From the NCBI GenBank assembly GCA_022036555.1, contig CM039133.1:549902-613901 (forward strand): 64,000 bases of DNA, written 5' to 3'. The DNA comes from Microstegium vimineum. Lineage: Eukaryota; Streptophyta; Magnoliopsida; Poales; Poaceae. A program made the translations under genes and the position numbers. Position 1 is the stretch's first letter, and each line of letters begins with the position of its first letter. The notes below the pieces were generated by a model, which was not told the DNA's origin, made no database searches, and saw nothing but the letters and a program-made list of their open reading frames with translations. This document shows positions 13,069 to 24,844 of this stretch, in pieces.

Positions 13069-13088
13069 TTGGACTAGTGGCATGGTTA

Positions 13089-13275
13089 CACTACTACAGA
13101 ACCTGCAATCAGTGCCGGTTCAAAACCTCCCTACAGTGACGGTTTTTGAACCGGCACTGACAATTCGGCAGTGATGAGGCAAAGCCATCACTGCCGGTTA
13201 TGCCAAACCGGCAGTGATGTCGGCAGTGATGCTTGAGCAATCACTGTCGGTTTGGCACCCCAACCGGCAGTGATA
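13089..13275. repeat. CACTA left subterminal repeat array
   Basis: Multiple direct and inverted copies of a roughly 13-base word, AACCGGCAGTGAT or its complement, are packed next to the terminus. In this superfamily such arrays are where the element's DNA-binding protein attaches. Confidence 0.85.
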
Positions 13276-13512
13276 TTATTTTTTAAAAATTGCATTTTTT
13301 AATTGTTTTATTTTCATTTGGGGTTTCTGGTTTAGGGTTTATGGTATATGTGGTGGGGTGGGAGGTTGTGGAGGTGTTTGCTATCGAACCATTTGATATC
13401 GATGTGAATTGAAGATGGTTGTGGACTAGCGACAATACAAACTCATCACACATTTATAATAATTATTACAAAACATCCAAACAAAACTTAAAGTATCGAA
13501 TTAATTGTCGCA

Positions 13513-14851
13513 TTACAATAGCCTTTCGAGGCGGTCTTTTCCATAGTTCTTCTTGAAGTCCTTACTCTTCACAATGGATAGACATCCTTTTCTATACACT
13601 ATATCGTCCAGAATAAGAGCTGCTATCTCCTCTTGAAATCCTCTTATCTCAAAATCCACCAACCTATTGTGTCCCTGATCTTTGCGTTGTAAATTGATAC
13701 AAGATGATATTGAGATGCACATACGTAAGACAAAACAATAGAATTAAAATGCGACGCGTACGTACCATGCCATCTCCTATTCCTAGTTTTGCGCCAAAGT
13801 AGCAAAGCATTGCCCACATCACATAGAACCCGCATTCGTTGTTCCCCATTGGTTGATCTAGGGCCTTGACCTTCTTCATATACTCCACTCTGAATGGTTC
13901 TCTCCATTTCTTTTGCATCTTAGGCTCCATATTTCTCCAATCAGGTAACGTCTTCATTCTATGTGACAATGTAAATGAAGTGTGAAGACTCAGGACATTA
14001 TTAATTATAATATCATATGTGATTGAAAAGTGTGGTGATATTGGGTTCACTTACATATTTAGCACTTTGACTAGGGATTCGATAAGTTTAAGTGGCTTCT
14101 TTTTTGAGTCCCACACCTCGATAGTTGAATTTTTAAGACTTATATCTACGAGGACGTAATGGTTGCTGCAATCACAAAGTTCATGTTATTGAATGATATA
14201 TCAAGAAAAAACACTTAAGTAAGGGTCGAGAACACATACTCGCAATTGTAGGTTAGCAGTGCGTTTGTTTTGCCACTGAGAACATTCTTTCAAACTCTAT
14301 CTTCAAACTTGCTGAGACATACAGATCTTGGAGACCGGCTTTGCATGTTCTCTCATTTACCAAGATGGGGGTCCAAGAAGTCAAAATTGCTATTTCATTT
14401 TTGAAGGCAAAATTTTGCTACAGACCTGCAAAATAAACATGCATGGATATATTCAAATGCGGATCACGTAGTTTTTTATAACGTTGTTAGGGTATGGTAC
14501 TTACATAGTCCATAACATCATAATCTGCACATCCAGCGAGCGTCGTTGAAAGAGTTGAAAGAGGTCTTCATAATGAATAGTATGCACAACTTCTTCAGGA
14601 TGATTAAAAATAAAACATGGAGGGATGCATACTTCAAAGGTTGCATTCTTGTCTTTGCTGTTGTTACTATCTATGATGTAATAATCATGCAACTGTCGCA
14701 TGTTTGTTGGTAAATTTCTATACTCTTCTTGGTTGGCGACCATAGGCTTGCCTAGTTCAAACTTGTATGCAACTTTGGCGTTTTCAAATTTGGTTTTTTC
14801 AAAATAGAGATTCTCGGCATCCTCCATGCTTATATTCAGGTCCGCAGCCAA
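13513..14851 (-). CDS. Ulp1-like C48 cysteine protease in CACTA
   Basis: Reads as several exons on the minus strand. The catalytic triad expected of Ulp1/C48 SUMO-type proteases can be placed: His in NHYVLVDI (about 14160), Asp in VWDSKKK (about 14110) and Cys in GNNECGFYVM (about 13830), in the right order and spacing. An N-terminal part (14501-14851) without a recognised domain includes an FNHPEEVVHTIHYEDLF-type stretch. Exon borders are not certain and introns of about 100 bases with AT-rich sequence separate the pieces. Ulp1 domains are known inside plant Mutator-like and CACTA-like elements; whether the enzyme acts on SUMO is unknown. It follows the 14863-16771 frame closely and could be the 3' part of the same transcript. 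Confidence 0.65.
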
Positions 14852-14862
14852 GTTTTGTATCT

Positions 14863-16771
14863 CTAGCTGCTGAAAGGTGTGTATTTCTCTAGATCTTTCT
14901 TGGTTACCCGATTTTTGCTTTGCCTTTCAAATTGGCTCTGTTTCTCAATTATATAAGCCAATCGTTCATACAAGACAAGTTTGGCGGCCTTTTCTGCAAT
15001 CTGAGCTTGTAGAATATCGTCCTTAGTCGGCACTGGCTGCCGCCTTTTACTAGTCATCTTGGGATCTTTACCAACTGAAGCTGATGACCTCCTCTGTTGC
15101 GAAGTCAAACCTGATCTAGAGCTAGGCCGTCGAGATCCCAGTCCTGAGGACTTTGAAGCTGGTGGAGGAGGAGGAGGAGTCTTCTCCTTTGGCGGTGGAG
15201 AAGGAGTCTTCTCCTTTGACGGTGGAGAAGGAGTCTTCTCCTTTGGCGGTGGAGGAGGTGTCGGTGGATCTTGATGAGGAGAGAAACCTCTTGGCGGAGG
15301 CGACCGGGATGATTCACTGTCATCATCATCATCCGAAGATGGCTGGTTATCTAGCTTGATGAAGTGTTTGCGCCAGGCGACATGAGTGCCCAAGTTGTGA
15401 ACTAGACGCGGTCTATCGTCCTCCACTGGGAAATCAATATGTATCTTATTGTACTTCTTGTCCAATATCTTATCAATGCTGACCCTGGCATACCCGAGTG
15501 GCATTGGCTTGCCATGAATGATGTTCTCTCCTCTAGGAAATGTTTGTCCGACCGCCACCTTGTCTTTGGTCCACTGCTGACGGATGTACAACCTGACATT
15601 CACAGGTTCTTTGATGTCGTCCACCGGATGAGGAGCATTGACCTCTTCATCGTCAGGCATAGGGGTTGAGCCACAGCTACTGCGGCCCTTGTCGGGCACT
15701 GGGTTATTCAAAGTCGGGATTGCATGCGGCCCTTGACTCGAACACATGGTTTGCATAGCGCTCGCCACTTGAGCAGCTATCCGTGCTTCCATGCTCTGTT
15801 CTAGCTCCTCTCGCATCCTTTGGAACTCCTCTTCTCTTTGCATTCTAGCCCTTGCCCGGCTCCTATAGGAAGCGGATTCACCTTCACATGCTTTCTCCCA
15901 AGGAATTACCCCGGCTCCTCTAGTGCGACCGGGGTGCTCCTTGTTTCCAAGTGCTTGCATGAGCACGTCATTTTCTCTATCAGTCTTGCGGGCCCCTCTA
16001 TGCACTTCCTCAGTGATCGTGGAAATCTTCTGGAGGAGCTCGGTGACGGGTTCAGCCCTGGCGGAAAGGCTCCCGTCAGGATTGTATTGTGCCCCTTGCG
16101 AGTAGGTAGTTTACTGATCTGGGCTGCCAATCGCTTGTCTGAGGCGTAACGCCGCTCCGCTCTAGTTCATCGACTCTGGCGTCCCATTCTGGAATCTTCC
16201 TTACATACCCACGTGATCCTAGGCGGTGAGGATTATTTGACCTAAGCAAGTTTGCTTTATTTCTTTCGCTTGCTGCCTTGGCCTCTTCGGATAGCTTGTA
16301 AGCCTTGAACTCCTCCCAGAAGTCCCTCTGCTTGCTTAATTCACCTCCCGCAAAATTCGGTTTTTTTTCTTCCTTGATAAGCTTGTGCAACTTTCCCTTG
16401 AAATTCTTGAAGGAGTGACCCATGATTTCCTTGGCCCTCTTCTTGACTGTCGCTTCATCACAATCATTAGGGAAAGTGAAATACCCTCTGAGCTTGTTCC
16501 AAACTAGTTCCTTCTCCACTTCTGGAACCCTCCATGGGTCTTGCTCACTGCCATTCCACTTCCTATATTTGATCGGGATGAAGTCCCTTACAAGTGCCCC
16601 GATGGTACTCTTGTATGGACCCAATGCTTTAAGTGGCTCCACCGGCTCCCCTAGTTGATCGAACTGAGAGATGTGCCAGTGTCTAGTTGTCTGAGGGAGC
16701 TTTGTTGCACCACGCTTAGTCCTTCTGGAACTCTCACCAGTACTTGGACCTTCCGGCGGAACCTGCTTCAA
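14863..16771 (-). CDS. CACTA second gene (plant transposon protein)
   Basis: Two long frames, 16076-16771 (231 codons) and 14863-16005 (380 codons), belong together. The first has a WRVPEVEKELVWNKL...FTFPND block and the second a coiled, charged segment (RMREELEQSMEARIAAQVAS), then a module around RLYIRQQWTKDKVAVGQTF. Both are types I know as conserved plant transposon-associated domains. A proline-rich linker with repeated PPPKEKTPSPP units follows. The break at 16005-16076 may be a frameshift or a short intron. The likely role is a TNPA-like accessory DNA-binding function, inferred from position only. Confidence 0.6.
15170..15268 (-). repeat. 30-33 bp coding tandem repeats
   Basis: About three copies of a unit containing GTCTTCTCCTTTGGCGGTGG encode KEKTPSPPP repeats in the linker of the transposon protein. 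Confidence 0.8.
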
Positions 16772-17129
16772 AATTTATGAATAAGTCCCCATCAAACTTG
16801 ACCTATCGTGTTTTTAGGTATGACCTAAGTTATTACCCCGTCTCCTTGGCCCTCTTCTAGGTTTAGCATATGGCTAGGGCTCCAAGGTCTTTCATCCCCT
16901 TGCTGGTTGTCATCGGATCCTTGGTCACGTTCAGCATCGCCACCACTTTCCTTGGTCATCGGCTTCGGTCGCAGGGCGACGGGTGGTGAATCGGCGCTTA
17001 ATTGTCATGTTTCTGGACAATAATTTCGATTATTGGTATTAACTCATAGGTACATAACATATATACAAGCATAGGATGATGACATATATACAAGCATAAG
17101 TGTAGCATAAGAAAATCCATATATACAAG

Positions 17130-17730
17130 CATAATATGATGCCATATATACAAGCATATATGACATTTATACATCTATATCTCTTTCTCTATCTTTCTCT
17201 CTATCTTTATATATCTCTCTATCTATCTCTATCTATCTATGAAAATTGCAAGCATAAGTTAATAATAAGAAAATTTGCTCAAAGTATCTCGATGTCTCTC
17301 AAAATTTGCTCAAACTATATAGATAAGTCATGCTATACAAGTCTATAGATAAGTCATGCTATACAAGTATATAGATAAGTCTATAGATAGCTCATGGGTA
17401 GATAGATACACTCAAGCATCTTTCTCTATCTATCTATTTCTATGGGGGTTTACATGTATATATATAAGTCATGGTAGCCACTAAATTTATATATCTATCT
17501 CTCTAAGCTATCTATCTATCTCTGTAATCTCTATGTGGTTCTCTCTTTATCTATCTCTATCTATCTATCTATCTCTCTATATCTCTATATGCGGTTCTCT
17601 CTCTCTATGCGGTTCTCTCCTCTATCTTTCTCTATCTCTATCTCTCTATCCCCCTCCTTCCTCCCTATCTCCATGACTAGGAAGACTCCAAGCTCTCTAT
17701 CTCCCTCCTTCCTCCCTATCTCCATGAAAG
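17130..17730. repeat. CTAT/CT-rich microsatellite region
   Basis: Long stretches of CTATCTATCT and CTCTCTAT with interruptions lie inside the CACTA element upstream of its second gene. The segment around 17640-17730 also contains a 30-40 base direct repeat (CCCTCCTTCCTCCCTATCTCCATGA twice, with an interval of about 70 bases). Confidence 0.75.
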
Positions 17731-18117
17731 CAAGAAATCAAGCAAGCAAAAGCACTCTGAATCCCATGTAGACATTTCATTGAACACCTTCGGTTCGTGG
17801 ACATGGAGCTCACCGCGTGGAGGTTTGGGTCGGTTTCCGAGCTCCTGCAGGGCGGGGATTCCGAGCTCCTGCACTGGCTTCGAGCGTCGGCGTGCTCGGG
17901 AGTCCTTCTTGGCGGCGGTGTGCACCGGTGGCGTCCAATGGCGGGCTGGAGCGGCAGTGAGGCTGGAGCGGTGGCGTGAGGTTGGAGTGACGGCATGTGC
18001 TCCTGCGGCGGCGTGTACTCCTGCGGCGGCGGCAAGTGCTCCTCGGGCTGGAGTCTGAAATGGCTAAGTGTGGAAGGGCGCGAGTCTGAAAATTTCAGAC
18101 CGCGCCCTTTCCCTATA

Positions 18118-18335
18118 TACTCGGTCACATCACTGCCGGTTCTTGTTACAAACCGGCAGTGATGTCCCCTATCACTGCCGGTTTGTAATAAGAACCGGCA
18201 GTGATGAGGGCGCATCAGTGCTAGTTCTTTTGAACTGGCAGTGATGATGGCGCATCACTGCCGGTTGGTTATTAGAACCGGCAGTGATAGGGGCACATCA
18301 CTGCCGGTTCCTCTATAACCCGGGAGTGATGTGTG
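18118..18335. repeat. Internal copy of the CACTA subterminal array
   Basis: About ten direct or inverted copies of ATCACTGCCGGTT / AACCGGCAGTGAT lie in the middle of the element, between the transposase gene and the second gene. They are the same words as at both termini. No CACTA terminus is seen beside them. Confidence 0.85.
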
Positions 18336-18470
18336 TATTTTTTAAATCTGCCTTTTGCTTTAGAATTCAAATTACTCCTGATTTTTGACTAGAACTTGAA
18401 AAACTCCAAACATAGAAGTTGCATAATTTTTAATTCTCTATAACTTTTTCTGAAGTAGCATATTCAAATT

Positions 18471-18801
18471 CTTTATAGTTTTTGAATTCCATTTTGAATT
18501 TGAATAAGGGTTTAAAATTTAATTACCCCTTTGTAATTACTCCAAAAATTTGAATAGAAGTTGAAAATCTTCCAACATAGCTTTTGCTAGTTTTGAGGAG
18601 CTCTACATTATTTCTTATACACTCAAGGTCTAATTCTTTATAGTTTTTGAATTCCCTTTTGAATTTGAATAAGGGTTTAAAATTCAATTACCCACTTTGT
18701 AATTACTCCAAAAATTTGAATATAAGTTGAAAATCTTCCAACATAGCTTTTGCTAGTTTTGAGGAGCTCTACATTAATGCTTATACACTCAAGGTATAAT
18801 T
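18471..18801. repeat. 165-bp tandem duplication
   Basis: Two head-to-tail copies, each beginning CTTTATAGTTTTTGAATTCC, with period 165-166; a third partial copy starts at 18802. They are close to each other in sequence and lie next to the internal subterminal array. Confidence 0.75.
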
Positions 18802-18818
18802 CTTCATAGTTTTTGAAT

Positions 18819-21800
18819 TCACAGTGCAGGCACGATGATGGCCTCATCATGATCACTCCGGAGGTAAGCAGGTTCGTCACCCTCTTCAAGGACATGTAGG
18901 GTAACGTCCGCCCCAAAAGAAGTCATTTCTTCATAACCTTTGTACTCTTCTTTGTTTGTCACTCCGTCAACACCTACAATCTTCCTTTTGCCTTGCAATA
19001 CTACATGTCGTCTTCCATTTGTATTGTTATCCCTTGCATAGAAGATTTGCAAAACATCCTTTGCAAGGACGAAGGGGTCATCTCTGTATGCGGTCTTGGA
19101 TAGATCAACGGTAGTGAACCCATCCTTGTCGGTGTTGATTTCATTCGGCCGGACCCACAGACAATGGAAAAGAGCAACGTTCAACTGATGTCCATAGTCT
19201 AGCTCCCATATCTCATCTATGAAACCATAGTATGTTGCCACCACCGTGTCGTACTCATCGTGGGCGTTGAAACGAACACCACTATTTTGGTTGGTGCTCT
19301 TTCTGTCCTGTTTTTTTGTGTAAAATGTAAAACCATTTATTTGATATCCTTGGTACTTCATTAGCGTAGTCGAAGGTCCGGGGGCTAAGAGATCTAGATG
19401 ACATCCCGTCACCTTTCCTAGACTTTGGCGTCGAAACCAGTCACCGAATTCCTCCTTATGTTTTTTCTCAAGCCAAGCCTGTGACCTCCCTATGTGCTTA
19501 CTTTACAGAAACTGCTTGTGCTCATCAATATATGCCATCACACCGTCGGCCTGCTAGAGAACAGCGAAGTGTACTTGTCTGAAGGAGACGACTTCGTCTA
19601 TTTTGACAACTTTCTCACCTATTGTTCCTTTGCCCCCTAGTCTTCCAACGTGATGAGATACTGGAACTCCAACCCGCTTGATGTCGAGATAATATGTGGA
19701 GAACTCAATAGCCTCCTCTGTTGACCATCCTTCTACCATGCTCCCTTCTGGTCTGAATTTATTCCTAACATACTGCCTAAAAACTTTTATCAGCCTCTCG
19801 AAAGGAAACATCTAGTGTAGGTACATTGGGCCAAGAGCTTTTATTTGATCCACAAGATGAACAAGTAGATGCACTAAAATGTCGAAGTAAGTCGGTAGGA
19901 AATGCATCTCAAGCCTGCATATAATCTCGGCTATCTCCTGCTTCAGGTGGTCTAGCCTTCCCACTTCAATGACCTTTTCAGAGATCGCGTTGAAGAACGA
20001 ACACAACTTTATGATTGGAGCGCGGACCTTGTCAAGGAGGATACCTCGCAGGGCAACTGGGAGCAGCTGAGTCATTATGACATGACAGTCATGGGCCTTC
20101 ATAGAACCATAGTTAAACTTAAGTTCTCTCATGTTAACTAGCCTCTTCGGGTTCCCACAGTAGCCACTTGGTACTTTGAGATCATTGAAGAAAGAAATAA
20201 GCATTTCTTTTTCCTCCTTTTTCAGTGTCCATGATGCCACCGGAAGTTTCAAGTGGCCACTCTCAAGAGTTACTGGGTGTAACTCCTTCCTGAGGCTCAG
20301 GTGTTGTATGTCCAAACGTGTCACGAGAGAATCCTTGCTTGTTCCCCTGGTGTTTATCAACGTGTTAAGTGTGTTACCGCACACGTTTTTAGTTATGTGC
20401 ATTGGATCAAGACAGTGACATACACTCAAAAGTGGCCAATAAGGTAGTTTCCAGAAGATTGATTTTTTCTTCCAGATACTATCGGTTGGCGCTGCTACTG
20501 CCCCGTCCCCCTTCCCAAGGACAACATTTGTGAGTTTGCTTAATTGTTGAAGCATCTGTTTCCCGTCTCGATACTTTGGAGGTCCACGTTTCTCAGTAGT
20601 CCCATTAAAATCTTTTGTATTCCTACGGTAAGGGTGATCACGATGTAGGAACCTACGGTGTCCCATGTAGACCATCTTCCTGTTTTCTGGTAGATGTGTA
20701 GCATCAGTCTCGTCCAAGCACTCGACACACCCAGTGTATCCTTTTGTCTTCTCTCCAGACAAGGAACCTCGTCCTGGTAGATCGGTGATTGTAACGATAA
20801 GTACAGCCTTTACCGTGACATGTTCTTTCTTATACTCATCCCAAACATCCTTCACACCCGTCTCCCACATCTGTAGTAGTTCATCGATCATTGGTTCTAG
20901 AAGCACATCAATATCATTACTAGGTTGTTTTGGTCCTTGGATTAGTAATGGAATCTGGATGTATGACCGTTTTATACAAAGCCAGGGTGGAAGGTTGTAT
21001 ATACATAGCGTCACTGGCCAAGTGCTATGATTGGTTCTAACCTGGTCAAACGGGTTCATCCCATCCGCGCTCAAAGCTAACCACAGATGCCTTACCTCTC
21101 CACCAATGTTCTTATAGAACATAGTGTTGATAGTCCTCCAGTCCGAACCATCGGCGGGGTGCCTCATCATTGAATCTTTCTTTCGCTCTTCGCCGTGCCA
21201 ACGCAACAGCTTGGCCGACTTTTCATTTGCAAACAACCTATGCACTCGTGGAGCTATAGGAAAATACCACACGGACTTTACGGGCCCTCCTCTGGTCTTG
21301 CTTCCATCATTTGATGGTCCTTGCTTGTATCGGGGAGTTTTACACTTGGGACATGCATCCAAGTCTTTGTATTTCTCTCCACGGTACAATATGCAGTCGT
21401 TGAAACACACGTGTATTTTCTCAACCTCGAGGCCAATTGGGCAAATCATTTGCTTCGCAAGGTAAGTCTTTTCTGCTAACTCGGTATCCTTCGGGAACAG
21501 TTTATGTAGTATACCTAACAAGTTATCGAAGCCTTTATCACTTAACACATTCGTTGATTTAAACTCCAATAGCATGATGTTGGCTTCCAGTTTGCTTATT
21601 GGGCAACCGGATACAATGGTGTTTTGACATCCTTTCTCATCATCTCCAGTTTTTTCAACTGTGAAGCACTAAGGAATCCCCCATGCACATCATGTAGAAG
21701 CTGTGAAATGCCATCATTTTCCTCTGTGTCGTCAGCTAATGTATTTACAAACACATCATCATTGGTAGGCACATCTTCCGTGTAATCATAAATAGGCAAT

Positions 21801-22079
21801 AATGCTACACTAGGCATGAGCACATCATCATTAATATTTTGACCAACCTCCCCATGCAAAGTCCAAATTGTGTAGTTTCTCATGAACCCCCTTGTGATCA
21901 AGTGGAAACGTATATGCTCCACGTCGCCTCATTTTCTCGTATTCTTGCAGTCTTTGCATGGACAGAATACAAGATGTGAGTCCCCAGCATTGGCTCTAGC
22001 TCGTTTGATGAAATCGTCGATGCCCGTCAAGTACCGTGGGTCTGTATGTGACAGATCGTACATCCACCCTCGAGCCATG
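18819..22079 (-). pseudogene. TNP2-type CACTA transposase, decayed
   Basis: Begins at 22079 with MARGWMYDLS, the transposon-associated N-terminal domain (with CPCKDCKN), then HLITRGFMRNYTIWTLHGE. The long open part 19812-21575 (587 codons) is the core TNP2 domain (CPKCKTPRY, ADGMNPF, DLPGRGSLSGEKTKGYTGC). It is followed by DUF4218-like MFPFERLIKVF and a DUF4216-like C-terminal part (18819-19412). Breaks visible: TGA at 21929, a one-base loss near 21606, TAG just before 19811, and further stops at about 19554 and 19502. Some breaks could be introns, but the reading on both sides continues without a gap, so nonsense changes are more likely. It would cut and join the element's ends if intact. 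Confidence 0.85.
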
Positions 22080-22761
22080 TTTGCACTGATAAAATAAAAT
22101 AGGCAGAGCAGAGGAAACATAGAAACATATTAATAGGAGCATTTTTTAACAATATTCTTCGATATAATTTGAATTTGGTCGCGCTATAAAAAGTGAGACA
22201 ATAAATAGATAACAATGGATGCATGGAGTATTAAATGTATGCATGGAGTATTAAATGTAAGTGATAAATACCGAATCTATTCCACATCTCATCAAATCTT
22301 TAAATGCATACATGGAGTATTAAATGTAAGTAATAAATATAACTAATTACAATTTTTATCCATAATTTTGAGACGAATCTTTCGAACCTAGCTACTCAAT
22401 GATTGGACAATAATTACCCAATAAAAACAAAGTGCAAAAATTTTTCTAAGTAATTTAGGATCTAAAAGCTACAAAAAATAGACATAAATTGCAACAACCC
22501 TCTTCTTGATCATGAAAAATAGCATAGCTCTAAACTATGGATTTACACACAAAAACAATGTAAACCAACAATTCTAAAAAAATATGCTTGTTACTAACCT
22601 AGAGCAAGAAGATATGAGGATCCAAGAGTGAAGAGGAGCCAACAATGGAGTTCAAGAAATCAACCAGCCGTAACAATGGAGAGAGGGAGCTCCTCACGCA
22701 CTGTTCTGTACTGTTGGGGCAGAGGTGGGAGAGGAGATCGTGTGCTTTATACTGTACACAA

Positions 22762-22993
22762 CATCACTGTTGGTTCTAGCCACGAACCGACAGTGAAATT
22801 CCTCATCACTGCCGGTTGGTGGCTTGAACCGACAGTGATAGGCCCGAGAAGCATCACTGCCGGTTCAAGCCACGAACCGACAGTGATGATAAGTTTCACT
22901 GCCGGTTCAGCCCCTGCCCCCAATAATTGGGGGTCTGTCAGAGCATGATCCGGCAGTGATGGGCCGACAGTGAATGCCTATTCTATAGTAGTG
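22762..22993. repeat. CACTA right subterminal repeat array
   Basis: Six or more ATCACTGCCGGTT / AACCGACAGTGAT words up to the terminus. This end lies 5' to the transposase and so should also carry its promoter. Confidence 0.85.
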
Positions 22994-23204
22994 TTACGAT
23001 TTGTAGCTATCATGGTTCATTATTAATTTTTTTACTCCTATAAATTTAATATGTATACATATATAAATATATAAATTACAAAACACAATTTAAGATAAAA
23101 TACATATAAACCTCGTAAAATAGACTAGTATAACTTTTTAATGTACAATTTAAATATTATGTACAACTAATAATTGAAGAATAATATGTAATTCTAAAAA
23201 AGGA

Positions 23205-23562
23205 AAGCAATATCACCAGTCCTCTTCATGTTTCAACAAATATGGAAGAGAAGTAGAAGAAACCTTCTCACGTAGCTTGAAAAAAATCCCCGAACCTCCG
23301 TCCCACCCTGACACAGGGGACCGTAGCCCGTGTGAGACTGGGCCGGTCCGCGGAGGGTAAGACAGCCCCCGAGTAGAAGAAACTTTCTCACGCAGGTCGA
23401 GAAAAATCCCCGAACCTCCGTCCCACCCTGACACAGGGGACTGTAGCCCGTGTGAGATTGGGCCGACCCTAATACCCGCGCTTTGGCCGCTCCCCAGGGA
23501 GCCGAACCCAGGACCTGTGGAGTGCCATCGAGGAGCTCTAACCGACTAAGCTAGAGGCTCTT
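23205..23562 (-). mobile_element. tRNA-derived SINE with duplicated body
   Basis: On the minus strand the 5' part reads TAGCTTAGTCGGTTAGAGC (A-box-like) and then GGGTTCGGCTCCC (B-box-like), as in a tRNA-derived pol III promoter. The body, containing CCGAACCTCCGTCCCACCCT on the plus strand, is present twice in tandem with period 120 (23253-23372 and 23373-23470). No protein is encoded. Confidence 0.7.
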
Positions 23563-23984
23563 GGCGGAACACCGCAGTTTTGTCTTAACAGTTGTCAGTT
23601 TTGTCTTCACCTCAGAATTACATGCACATCCCAGCTCGGCAGCTGCTCGATCAGTGCTTGCCGTCGTGGAGTCGCCCACATGAGTGATGGAGAAGAATAG
23701 GAAGGGGGGCAACAGGACGCAATCTAACGCGAATACGTGAACTCTCAAGGCAAGGCAGTAGGCAGAAGGCCGAGAGCCACACAGGCTGAACTCTCAGTCC
23801 CAACTCCTTGAACGCCGCGCCTAGGTTGTGACCTTGTGGGTACCGGATGGCAGGGATCCATCCAACTGGAGCACGGGATGGCCCGGCTACGGCCCACGCA
23901 GAGTGGCAGATCGCGGCGGCCCTTTTGCTTCACTTTCCATGACGCCGAAGCAAGTGCGTTTGTCTCTAGCTATAGCTAGTAGTT

Positions 23985-24310
23985 CGTAGTGCGTTTCTTT
24001 TTTTCTTTTTCTTTTTTTTTTCTTGTTTCCCATTTCTTTTCTTTTTTATTTTTATTTTCCTTTTATTTGTGTCTCTTTATTTATTATTATTATTATTTTA
24101 TTTTCTTTGCATGTTTTTTTTCTTGTTAGATTTCTTTTTATTTTTTCTTTTATTATGTGACCTTTTATTCTTCTTTTCACTTTTTTATTCTTATATTTAG
24201 TTTATTCATTTTTATTTTTATCTAATTCATTATTTTTTATTTCATTTTCTATTTCCCTTTTGTTACTTCCATTTCTTTTCTTTTGTTTAAATTTGGTGTT
24301 TCACTTTATT
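23985..24310. repeat. T-rich low-complexity tract
   Basis: Over 300 bases made almost entirely of T with scattered C and A (TTTCTTTTTC words). No gene. Confidence 0.85.
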
Positions 24311-24844
24311 TTATTTACAAATACATGTGATGTTCGCGTAGTATACAATAATGTTTCATTATGTTTTTTAATGTCCACGAGTAGAAATTGATGTTCTACA
24401 ATATATTTTGTGATGATCACTAAGTATACATAGATGTTTTAGGATATATATTGTGATGTTCCGTTGATTTTTTCTTTCTATTTGACTATAATTAGTTACT
24501 TCACTAATCCAATTTAGTCATTGGCTTCAATGAAATTAGTATTCTTGGCTCTCAAAAGTTCAAGTGATTAATATCATAAACTATAGTTTCGAGAAGTCTG
24601 ACCACTTTCTACTGCCATATGGATAGTTGTTTCTTATCAAATGCAATTCATATATGCCTTCAATATTAATTACAACTATTATTGTCCTTTTTTCTAAATT
24701 TATCCCTTACATTTTTCTCACAATTTTCTTATTAGTTTGTCGGTACATCTTTGATTTTTCAGGCTGTCGATAATTTGTTCTTTAATGTATAGATGAAAAC
24801 TATGTTCTGTTGTACAGAAGCCTAATAAAGCATTATGAAATAAG

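Larger units (their letters stand above)
13089..22993 (-). mobile_element. CACTA (En/Spm) transposon, 9.9 kb
   Basis: The left end is CACTACTACAGAA and the right end, read on the other strand, CACTACTATAGAAT. The 3-bp target duplication TTA is present at 13086-13088 and 22994-22996. Both ends carry subterminal arrays built from ATCACTGCCGGTT and its complement. Its genes are all on the minus strand: a TNP2-type transposase (18819-22079), a second long gene (14863-16771) and an Ulp1-like protease (13513-14851). Ends and target site are intact, but the transposase carries several stops, so the copy is probably immobile unless helped by another element. Confidence 0.92.

Noticed and set aside
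17697..18215. 172-codon frame with repeated RPHHCRF-type residues
   Set aside because: It is a translation of the CACTA internal repeat array and microsatellite, so openness reflects repeat structure, not a protein.
13101..18330. Regularly spaced repeats resembling a CRISPR array
   Set aside because: The units are inverted as well as direct, unevenly spaced and belong to CACTA subterminal regions in a plant genome.
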